Positions 17,991 through 27,908 of a stretch of DNA of 64,000 bases are shown here, one piece after another (the stretch's first letter is position 1; each line of letters starts with the position of its first letter). The notes under the pieces were generated by a model. That model worked only from the letters and a program-made list of their open reading frames with translations, was not told the DNA's origin and did no database searches. The DNA is from Endotrypanum monterogeii (Eukaryota; Euglenozoa; Kinetoplastea; Trypanosomatida; Trypanosomatidae). Location of the stretch: positions 1,214,596 through 1,278,595 of the forward strand of contig CM007317.1 of the NCBI GenBank assembly GCA_000333855.2, given 5' to 3'. Made by a program: the position numbers and the translations under genes.

Positions 17991-20900
17991 GTACTCGTGG
18001 AGGATGAGGGCGGGGCTAAGGGAACGCGCGCGAGAAAAGACAAACAAGCGCAACGTGAAGAGATGAGATGCGGGACAACAAAAAATCGGCTAGTGTACAG
18101 GAAGAGGGGGTTTGCACGTTTTCGTAGCATTCTTATGCTGCCCCCCTTATCAATCTTGTATAGTCGTTTGAACTCTCATGGCATAACACGTTCTGTACGA
18201 CTTGGTGCGTATGCGAAAGCGCGCGCGCGCGTGTGTGTGTGTGTGTGTGTGTGCTTCAGCGATGCGTTTCTTTTGGGCAACTAGTCACCCGGTTCTGGGT
18301 TGCATTAGTTGCCCTCTTGTTTTTTTTTTTCACGTACCTCTCGCTCACCCCTAATCCCGCGCTTCGGCCTCTTCGTCTCGCTTCCCATTTTGACTTGTAG
18401 TGTACAGCTCACTTACACCTCTGCTCGTGCGTTTGCCAGCGCCATCTGAGACGGGTGATGTCGACTCGTCTAGGGGGTCGTTTTTCCCTCACTGGCGCCC
18501 TGCTTCGGAGGGGGGGGGTCGGTGAGAGTCTCTGATAGGCAAAGCGAAGAGGTCATTGATGGTGGACATGATTGCCCGACAGGCGGTGTGACAGCTGAAA
18601 ATATTTCCTTTATTCCAGCTTCTGACGCACGCGCGGCAGGCTAAGCAGGGGGAGGGAGCAGATCCTCTGCACCATCCCGGGCTTACAAAAGAGTGGTCAA
18701 GTGTCCAACAAGACAGACGGAAATGCACACACTCCGCTAACCTGGTTTTTGTCGGACTCTGTAGATATGTTGTATTTTATGCGTTAGCTGCGAAGCTAAA
18801 CTTTCCGAGTTTCTTCGTTTTTTCTCTACGTCACTTTCACGGCCTTGAGGCGTCGTTCCTCACACGTGAATTGCCCTCGTCTGCTTCTCTTGCAGTTTTG
18901 CGGTGATATCTGAAATTATACGCTTGTACTTTTTTTCTTGTTCCGGGTCTTTATTTTTCCCTTGATTGACTTCTCAGTGATATTTGCCTTCCTCAAACGT
19001 TTTTGTGACGATCTCAGTTTTTTATTGCACACGTTTTTTTGCGTGTCAAGTGTGGATTGATTGAGTGCTAGCTCCATGTCAGACCGAGGAGCACGGGCCC
19101 ATAGCACATGTGTGTGCATACAAACTGGTATATAGGCTCCAACAAACAGTTGTTCTATCTTTAATCTACTCACCTCGTCTTCTTTTTTTTTCTATTTTCA
19201 TTTCTGCCTGGCTTTGTCTTTAAGCTGCTCCCTATTTGTACAAGCACCTCTTCGGTGTGCTAGGTTTGTTATTTATGCTCCGGAGGTAACCGAGGCACGC
19301 TTTTGGGTCCGTGTGCGTGCACCCGCACGCATGTGTGTAAATTTTTGATGCAGCTGTAATACCGCACGTGGCAGTATGTGTATCGTTCTTGTCATCGTCG
19401 CCGTGGATTGGCAAATTTTCGCATCTGTCCGAGTAGTAGATCTTTCCTTCTTGGCTATCTTCACTCAATTGTGTTTTTTTTTAATTTGATTTCTTTGATT
19501 CTTCCCATTCATTCTTTTCATTCTCGCGTGGCCTGTGCTTCCGATAATGCCGTTATTAGGGTATGTCTGTATGGATATTCATATCGAACTTTCTAGATGC
19601 ATTTTGGACTCCTTCCTTCTTGGCGCGTCGGGGTTCTGTAATGCTGCGTGGTTCTTGGTGGTGATAGTCCTCTTTTATTTATTTCGGCTAGCGGGATTTG
19701 GGGTATCTCAAGAGTTCTCCCTCATCCTCGCTTCCTCATTTTTCTTTGTTTTCTGCTTTCTAATTCATCTTGGCAAGACGTGGATTATTATTCTCACCTC
19801 ATCAGCACTCGTTAATCTTGCAACACATGCGATGTTAACATTTTTTTTTTTTACTTCTCTGCGTATGAACGCACACGTACGCACATAAGAATCCTCGCGG
19901 GGTTTCACGGCAAGGAAGGTGGCTTTACGACGAAGGGCCGGGATGTACTGAGGATGTGTGTGTCGTGCGTGTCTTGGTGGCCTTTATTTATTGCACTGGG
20001 AGGATTTTTCTCCCGTTTGAGCTTCTGCTCGCCATGATGTTGCCTGCATCTATTTTATCCCGCATTTTTATTTCACTTTTGATGTGGAGGTTGAGAACGT
20101 GTTTTTTTTTTCCTTTTTGGATGGGCGTGAGGGTATTGGCATCTGTGCTCATGGAGAATCTAGAACAGGTCTGCGAAAGGCTGGAAGTCGGATTGAGTAG
20201 GCTACTGCACCCCGACTCCCACATTTTATTTTTCCGTGCGTCGATCGTCCAGCACTGTGCCTAAGCATCACTTGATTTATTGCTTCTTTTCAACATGAGG
20301 GCATTATTATATGTGCACAACCATATATTAAAACAAAAAATAATGTGAATCGTGGATGTTTGCTCATCTTTACACGATTCTCCTCCTCGATACCTGTGCA
20401 TGTATATATATATATATATATATATATACTTTTTTTTTCTTTCTTGCATGCCTTTTTGGCGTGCCTCATGTCGTTTCTCTTGCGGGTGTCTTGCAACTCC
20501 CTTCTTAGTTTTCTTGACCATTTTCTACCTTCTATTACTTCTCACATATATATATATATATATATATTTTGTGTGCTTCTGATTCACGTCGTCTTTGTGT
20601 ACGTTCCCCGGTGAGGTCTGTTGTCACCATCACTTTTTTCCCAACAACAAATGTATGTGATGCGCGTAGAAAAATATGTTGTGATTACTTTTATTTTAAT
20701 AAAAGGGATTGCATGCTTGTTCAAACGAAAAGATGAAGGCGATAGAGGGCCAGCATCCCCCTGCACCCCTCAAGAAGCCGATATCTCTAGGTTAAACATA
20801 TTCAGCGATTCGTCGCATATAGGTGCGGCTACGTGCGTTCCCGTCTACGTATTTCTGTGTTTTCCCTTTTTTTTTTTTGAGGGTATGCGAGTGTCTGCAG

Positions 20901-22679
20901 GGGGGAGGGTTACTCCATACCCACTTGCACGCCCCCCCTCCTCGTCACCACCGGTTTCGCTTGTGAGCACCCTCCTGCTGCCCCTGCTCAGGCTTCCTCG
21001 TAGTCGTGCTGTTGTGAATGGCGATCGTATAGTTCGAGGGTCTTGTTCTCCTTTCTATTACCTATTCCTTCTCTTGTGTGAAAAATGTTTGCTATTAATG
21101 TGGGACAGGGGCAGGTTAAAAAAGGGATGACTCTGCCAGAGAGTGGACGGGGATATTGCACACCGGTAGGTTTTATTTCATGCGAGGGTTTGAAAACACA
21201 TGAATTGAGGTTCCTATTACGCTCTTATGTGCGTCGACAGCGAGGAATACATGTCCTATTTTTGTCATCTCTTCACCTTCTTTTCTTGTTGCATCGCGTA
21301 TTTTTTTCTTTTTCCGTTTTCCAGGTCTCCTCACTATGTGTTCGCTTTCACTTTTGTTATTACTATTTTTAGTGCATATTTTTCTTCGTGTGATTTCTCT
21401 GTCAATGCTGCGTTTGCGCGAGGGGGGGGGAGAGGGAGGCTATTTGGCTTGCGCGTGCGGCGTTCTTCAGGCCAGAGCTCATGCGCAATGTGTTCCCGTG
21501 TGTGTTCTGCTCCACACAAACGTTGCCGTTATGATGGTGCACTCATTTTTCCAAGGCGGCTCGTCGTGTAGAGGCGTCAGGGCACATACATGACGATAAG
21601 GGAGGACTCATTCAGGGCCAAAGTGCACTAACATCAGCTCTAAGGGAGAAAAGAAGCGAGCAGCAGAGGCATTCGGTTGTGTGTGTGGGGGGGGGGAGAG
21701 GAGGTGGTCCATCTTTGCGCACACGAGAGCACATTTTCTTCTGACTTCGTCTTGATTCCGCCAGCGCAATTCTATCTCTACTTTTTTTTCGGTGACGATA
21801 TACGCCCCTTGTCTTTCTCTCTTGCACTGGTTTATCCTTTGTTGATCGTGCACATGGGGCATGCAAAGTGGTTAGAGATCATTGAGGTATACTCACACAC
21901 ATCCACACGAATAGAGTAAGTGCTGCATGTCAAAGTGTTCCGTCAAACTCCCCTCGCACGCTCCGTCAATTCACCTGTCGGAAAAATCTCCAACGGTTGT
22001 CAACGTGCATCTCATTATCTCTGCGTGTATGTGTCTGTGCTAGCTGGACCTTTGCTTTGGGGAACTCGGATATATATTTATTTATATATTTAATGAGTGT
22101 TTTCATTTTCTCTTTTCTGAGTTTCGTACGCGTGTGCACACCCACATACACACACATACCTCTACTTGCGCGGGCATTCTTTATATCTGTACAGTGTTTA
22201 TGTACATATATTTTGTGTTTCCTGTATGTGTATACCTCTATACGAATGTGGAGATACTCATGCATAATTAGAAAAATCCTATATCTATCTACATACTCGC
22301 TCTTCCTCGAGTGCACTGGTCCTTCTCGATTTTCGGCTGTGGATATGTGCATTTCTCTGTGTAAGTCTGTCTGTCTCTCTCTCTCTGTGTGTGTGTGTGT
22401 GTGTGTATGTTCAAGCGTACATGTACGCCTGTCTTGAGCAACAGAAACCAACAACAGAGACACTCTCAACCGAAATCGAGGGGAGGCACAGATGCACACA
22501 CGAGAGGAGAAAAATGTAATGGTTCCAATCGATGAGGAAGGGTGAACAGAGATCATCAAAGTAGAAGAGGGAAAGCTCCAGTTGACCTCTCTTTGTGTCC
22601 TCCACCTGTTCTCATGTGTATGCATATATATATATGCATATACATATACATATATATAGCGCGGGGTAGAGGGCAGCGG
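17991..22679. other. Gene-poor spacer C-D, left part
   Basis: About 4.7 kb without a credible gene. Contents: (GT)n at 18231-18252, T runs (18319-18330, 20101-20110, 20868-20878), (TA)n at 20401-20428 and 20547-20568, a G run at 21422-21431 and 21686-21697, (GT)n at 22385-22407, and TA-rich DNA at 22623-22658. Minus-strand frames such as 21966-22922 (318 codons) run through microsatellites and encode Thr/His and Tyr/Ile strings, so they are not accepted as genes. Confidence 0.6.
18420..18730 (-). other. GC-richer island, possible decayed remnant
   Basis: A block of ordinary complexity within T-rich spacer. The minus strand is open at 18489-18728 and encodes a string including ACRAIMSTINDLFALP, loosely like the minus-strand string in the 14280-14520 block. 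No intact gene is present. A degraded short retroposon (SIDER-like) or pseudogene fragment is possible; I cannot confirm either. Confidence 0.25.
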
Positions 22680-22925
22680 AGTGGGCTGGGGCATACAGTC
22701 GCGTCCTTTGCAAGATCCTACCCTCATCCTGTTGAGGTCTCGTAGTGGCTGTGGCTGGTGTGCCTCTGCTCTTATGTCCCTCTGGCAGGACTCAATGCAA
22801 TGCGTTACCGAGTTCCTCACTGGAAAGTACACGACCAGTGAGCGACTTTGGGGTGTCGAGGATGGTGAGGGCACTTGCTTTCCTCTTCGGAGTGCCGAGG
22901 AGTACCTGTGAGAAGTGTACATGGC
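22680..22925 (+). other. Island with possible decayed coding sequence, + strand
   Basis: On the + strand this block encodes an ordinary-looking string (CASALMSLWQDSMQCVTEF...EEYL) that ends with TGA at 22909-22911. A similar DNA stretch (ctctggcaggac) occurs in the minus-strand island near 25600-25620. This may be a second, oppositely oriented fragment of the same decayed element. The open frame at 22745-23296 in another phase lacks coherence and is not accepted. Confidence 0.25.
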
Positions 22926-23295
22926 TCCCTCCCCCCCTCCCTCCCTCCCTCCCTCTCTCTCTGCTCCATCACTTGTGGTTTTCTCAAACGGTGCTCACCC
23001 TCCTGATGTTTGCTGCAAAGAAGGTGGGCTTAGCATTTTCAGAGGAGGGGGGAGGGAGCTGTGCCTACGACGTTGTTTCGAGTGACGATGCTCCCAAAAC
23101 CTTTATTCCCCCGTCTTTCTGCTCGTTTGCACTTGCTGAATTATTTGTTTCCAAACTCCAAAGCGGTCTGCTTTCGCGTGACTCCACTAACCCACGCATA
23201 CAGGGTACTTCCCTCGCTCCCTCCCGCCCACATCACATGATAAACAACAAAAAGTGTCGGTACATCACACCCTTTTCCTGCCCCACTTCCAATTA

Positions 23296-23328
23296 ATAAT
23301 AATTAAATAATAATTATTATTACTGCTG
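23296..23328. repeat. TAA/TTA-rich tract, left border of the island
   Basis: A short AT tract built from taataa and attatt triplets. A matching TTA/TTAT tract lies at 25875-25919. Together they frame the GC-richer block between them, although the relation could be chance. Confidence 0.5.
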
Positions 23329-23649
23329 TGTACTGCCTCAGGGTAACACTTTTATTCATTCTCTTATATCTCACTCCTATCGTGCATGCGTACCTGTACA
23401 TGCATATCAATTCGTCACTTGGAAAATTCTCGTTTGCGCTGTTCAGCTGTTGTTCGGTGGTCATTCAATACTTTTTCCTCTACGATGTGGTTTGTATAAA
23501 GTTTTTTTTTTTTTTTGTGTCTAGAAAAGTGTATCGAATTTGTTCCACACTTTGCTTTTTTTTTTTTGGTTGTTTCAATCAATGCCTTCCACTCGCCCCC
23601 TCCCCCCCCCTTCATTCCACTCTCAGCGTAGAGGGTATATAGGGCAATT

Positions 23650-25870
23650 CGGCTGTACTCTCTGCGAAAGGCAGCTCACACGGGAGGGTAGCCGCCACAC
23701 CCACATGGCGTACTAGTGCGCTGTGTTGGCCACACAGCAGCAGAGCCCTGAGATGGTCTATTCAGGCGATGAGGTTTCTCGAGCTTCTAGAGCTAACCCG
23801 AAACAGAGGCCCTGTTTGCTTTACTAGCGGTGCTGGGTAACGGGATTTTCATTTCTCGCTCGTGCAGTTCCTACAAAGTCGAGGAGCCGCAGCGACCTCC
23901 ACGGCGCTGTTGTTGTTGCTCGGGGCCTGAAAGGAAGGAGGGTGCGTTGTCGCATGAATAAAATACGTGCGTCTTCGTGGCAGTCGTCTCTGTTTTCGTA
24001 TTCGAGCGCTGAGATCTTCCCGACAGACTTTGCCCATTGGCGTACGAAAGAGAAGCAAACCGGGAAGAATATGTGTAGCACTGGCAAATTACTTTCGCCT
24101 AGTGGCTTAACAAAATGGGCGGGTGGAGGAGGGGGGCTACTGGAGTGTCAATCGAGGCCCATGTGGGCATCGATAATGACACTACTCGTGCAGAAGCCGC
24201 TTTGGCCGGGTTTTGTGCCTTGAAGAAAGGTGTATTCATGGCAAGTACCGCGTCCACGAAAGGGGACTCCCGTGACCACGGTATCTGATTTTAATCACTG
24301 CCTTTCTTGTTGTTCTGAATCTCACTGACAAATGAGCCGCGCCTCTCTCGTGCACCCGAGCCCCTGTCGCACCTATGGCGTGCTGGTTGACGGTTCGGCG
24401 ATGACTGCGTGCGGGAGAAGCGGCAACGTTTTTCACACGACGGCTGGTGGTTTCTGGTGCACCCACTAGCCACAGCGCGGGGTTAGCGCATACACTGTCG
24501 TCTGACAAGCCAGAACGTTTGGTCTATTTCAGGTGTCTCATATCGCACCGAAGGTCACGAAACGACAGCTGCGATCGCTGACACGATCTTCGACATCGCT
24601 AGGCACACTCTCGACTGCTTGCACAGTGATCCTCTTTTCGAGGCTCGAAGCGGGTGGGAGTGAGTGGGGCAATCGAGCGCCCTGCGCCTGTCCTCTCTGA
24701 GGTGCGCTGCTGAAATCCAGGGCGCAACCGTGACTCTGTGCAAGCGCTCTGTGATCGTCTGTGAGAGGGAAGTTGCTTGTTGCAGGTACCACTCGTGACA
24801 CTTGCAGCGACCCTGTCGGCCACGGAAATGTTCTGCAGAACCTTCATCTATACGTGGCAACGCCAATCAGCAGCGGCCCACTTCCAATTTCCGTGGGGTC
24901 CGCAATGGTGTGTCTCATAAGTGGGGCACTGGACACTTCACCTCGTCTTTCGGATGAGGTGAGGAGCCACTGAAGCCGTGAGCGGTATTTCCCACCGGGA
25001 GCCTCAAATTGAAGAAGTGTGTTCTGCCGCAGCTACCTGGGTGAGTACGAGAAGACTGCCGGTGTCTCGCAACGTCGGAGATTTCCCAAGACCGATTGCT
25101 TTCATTATTCATTTCACTCATCACCCCCCCCCTTTTTTTTTTTTGACACGTTGCGCCACGTACCGCATCCACTGGAGAAGGCACGCAGTGACCAAGAAAC
25201 TCGCGCTCCACAGCAGCAAAGTGGAGAGGATTACCTTGGCGCACATTCTGACTAGCCGGAAACTCCACGTGGGATTCAGCAACAAATATGGAGGCAGTGT
25301 CACCTAGATGCAAATCTATTTTCTCATCCATATCCGTTGCTCCTCTGAAGTAAACACTCCAGTCACACACAGGGAGGGGGTCCAGAGGATGACTGCTCTC
25401 GACGAAGAAGAGGGTGCACAAAACGCTCATGACAAACTCAAAGACTCAATGTTCACTACTCCCAATCGATGAGGATGCGATGCAGGGGGGCCGTGCTCCA
25501 TATTGTGTGTGGATTTGGTGTGCGTGTGGAGCATATGGAGAGGCCGGCAGTGCTGACGAAATTCAGGACCTATAATCTGAGGGCTATGGTGAGGAGGTCC
25601 TGCCAGAGATTTTCCAGCTCGATCCATGGTATCGATTGCGGCGATGAGAGCCCAAGCGATGCTCACATCACGGTATCCGGTCTATGTCGTCTGTCTGATG
25701 GCGTCAAGCTGCAAATGTGTTGGAGCGAGGTCGCGTGGATCACCGTTCTGGCGTAGAAACGATATGGAACTTGATGTCATCTCGTCCTCCTGCGGCCACG
25801 ATGCTGACACCACCGGTGACCTTCGCTGAGTCAACGAAAAGGTCGATGGGAGAGGGTAACTAAACACGAG
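23650..25870 (-). pseudogene. Decayed minus-strand element, possibly retroelement-derived
   Basis: About 2.2 kb differs from the T-rich spacer around it in composition and runs counter to the + strand gene cluster. Several minus-strand frames are coherent but broken by stops and frameshifts: 25682-25876 (ends LDAIRQT) appears to continue in another frame as TGYRDVSIAWALIAAIDT (about 25670-25610), then 24915-25430 (171 codons from ATG 25430) carries VRQGNPL at 25244-25224. [GV]-x-QG-[DN]PL is a hallmark of the reverse transcriptase domain of non-LTR and related elements. More broken frames follow down to about 24236. I infer a dead retroelement or retroelement-like pseudogene; the family (ingi/DIRE, SLACS-like, VIPER/TATE) cannot be assigned by eye, and no complete catalytic Asp-Asp motif at the expected spacing was found. 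Confidence 0.4.
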
Positions 25871-25874
25871 GGGC

Positions 25875-25919
25875 ATTATTATTCTTATTATTATTTATTA
25901 TTTTATTATTAATATTATA
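25875..25919. repeat. TTA/TTAT-rich tract, right border of the island
   Basis: AT-only tract of ttatt/attatt units directly after the decayed minus-strand island. It mirrors the tract at 23296-23328 in opposite sense. Confidence 0.6.
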
Positions 25920-26235
25920 GGGACGTTTATTCACATCAACGAATAGCAGTGCGACTAACTCACAGTTGCATGTGTCACGCAGTCTGCTTTGTTCCACCTT
26001 TGCATTGGGGATCGCTCACCGGCAAGATGGATGATGATACGACTGCCACAAATAATATCGGTCACGCGGTGGCTGCAGGGATTTTCGCTTCTCGACACGC
26101 TCACTTGCATTTTGTCGACAACAACAACGGTTTGATGCGCGCTTCTCGTATCAGGAAGACATGACTTCGGTTGGGAGCAGTTCGCCGAAAAAAGAAAAAT
26201 GTACCTGAGATCAAGCGAAGAGGGAATACTTCCTC

Positions 26236-26397
26236 ATATATATATATATATAGTATATATATATATATAATATATAAGTACTATAACGTACGTACTAGTC
26301 TGTCGTAGTACCGTACGTAGTAACGTATAACGGTTACGAAGGTAACGNNNNNNNNNNNNNNNNNNNNNNNNNNNNAGAGAGAGAGACGTACGTACTC

Positions 26398-26450
<53 letters not shown>
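26236..26450. repeat. TA microsatellite zone containing an assembly gap
   Basis: (TA)n at 26236-26273 passes into a stretch full of acgtacgta, taacgta and agtac words (26274-26347), then Ns, then an AG run and acgtacgtactc, and finally (TA)n at 26400-26450. Such scrambled sequence on both sides of an N run is typical of poor base calls in a long TA array, so the bases at 26274-26400 should not be trusted. Confidence 0.75.
26348..26375. other. Assembly gap (28 Ns)
   Basis: A run of 28 undetermined bases inside a TA microsatellite zone. The true size of the gap is unknown. It is the only gap in the window. Confidence 0.99.
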
Positions 26451-26451
<1 letters not shown>

Positions 26452-27770
26452 CCGGCCTATGCTGTGCTTGACAGTCTAGTATCGAGAAGCTTAAGGTACC
26501 AAGGGGCGACCTATTCGAGCGATTGGAGCGTTGTTACCCCCGCGTGTATGTGTGTGTGATGGGGATGGCGCACCGTAACGGCACCCAAACCCAAATTTTC
26601 GTACCAATGCTGTGTGTTTGTATGTGCTCTGTGAGCGGAAGGATCGAACGCACGTCATTACATGTCTTTTTTTTCGTCTAAGTGCGACTGACGCTCAACT
26701 CTTTAGTTCTGACAGGTGAGTGGTGCTCGGTGTATAGCCGACGGGATGTCCAACGGTGAGAATCCATGCGACTATCTTTGCTGATCTCCTTGAGCAGCAT
26801 CACCATGCGTGCTCTCAGTGTCGACTGGAGCAAGCATTATTGTCGCCTTGATGCTTTTAGCTGCTCCTCTCGCGAGTTGCTCGTCACACTCGTTTTCCGT
26901 CGCTCTTGTTTCTTCCCCTCCTTCATGCGCTGCGCTCACTTGTCTGCTGCTGCTGCTGTTGCTGTTTCTAACGAGTCTGGCGTTGGCGCAGCGTGAGATG
27001 CTGTAGTCGACCTCACCGCTGACGTGAACGAGGAAGAAATGGCTCCCCATCCCTCCCTTCCCCTAAAAAAGAGCAACAACAAAAAGTATAGTGTAATCAA
27101 CTCATTTATCGACGGACCCTCCTCTCCTCATGGCCTCACCCCCTATCGACATCTAGTAGTGTCGTTTAAACGAGTGGTAACAACAGAAAAATGAAAGGTG
27201 TCTAACCTGGCAGACATTTTGTTCTAGAGGCAAAGGACCTCGTCCCTACAGAGGTATCTGACCCTTTTACGTCTTCTGCTCCACCGTCCTCTCCTCTCCG
27301 CTCCTCTCTTTATCACATGCCCTACTCCATGTTCTGGGGCGCCTTCCCCCCCCTCCACTTCAAACTATCTTTCTCCTGCGTTTACCATGGTCCGCAAGTC
27401 ATTGACGTTGAACAGGCTCATCCTCTCACCCCCCCCCACAATCTTCCGCCGCAGTCATCATCTTCATCGCAGGGAATTTTAACTTTTCTTAGTTTTCACC
27501 GCTTTCCGTTTTGTTGCTTGACCCGTGGCGTGTTTCCATCCTGTCGATTGTTCTTTGCGCATCTACACACGGATAACACACACACACACACACACAAACA
27601 CACATTCTTGCTCTTAGCAAGCGACACTTCACGCTTGCTACCTTTTTTTTTGTTTGGGACACATTTTTAGCTGTGCAGTACCTTTGCTATTTGCAAGTGG
27701 TCTCCCTGCATCCTTTTTGTGTACAGATTGCATTCTGGGCTCAATTCGCTTCCTTGGCTCCCTCTTCGGC

Positions 27771-27833
27771 GAACTCTCTTTTTTTCTGGCTTCGGCAGAT
27801 ATATTCATTTTCTCTCTGTGTGTGTGTGTGTAG
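27771..27833 (+). promoter_or_regulatory. Candidate trans-splice acceptors of gene D
   Basis: A T/C tract (about 27771-27794) is followed by AG at 27797-27798. A second T/C plus (GT)n tract (27805-27830) leads to AG at 27832-27833. Either would place ATG 27909 within 75-111 nt of the acceptor. Confidence 0.5.
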
Positions 27834-27908
27834 CTGAGGTGGAGGGTGCTGACATAAGACACAGTCGTGACATCGGCAAACGGCTGTCCTTCTGCAAACG
27901 GTCCAGCT

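Larger units (their letters stand above)
25920..27770. other. Spacer between the island and gene D
   Basis: No credible gene. It includes a scrambled TA-rich zone with an assembly gap (26236-26450), an island at 26700-27000 of ordinary complexity with short frames on both strands but no consistent coding signal, C runs (27348-27354, 27430-27437) and (CA)n at 27577-27597. Probably intergenic DNA and distal leader sequence of gene D. Confidence 0.55.

Noticed and set aside
21966..22922. 318-codon minus-strand frame
   Set aside because: It passes through (GT)n and TA microsatellites giving Thr/His and Tyr/Val strings; no domain or even composition is seen.
24730..24800. LTDDHRALAQS on the minus strand as the RT catalytic Asp-Asp motif
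   Set aside because: It lies about 160 codons from VRQGNPL and in a different broken frame, much further than usual for RT domains, so it was not used as evidence.
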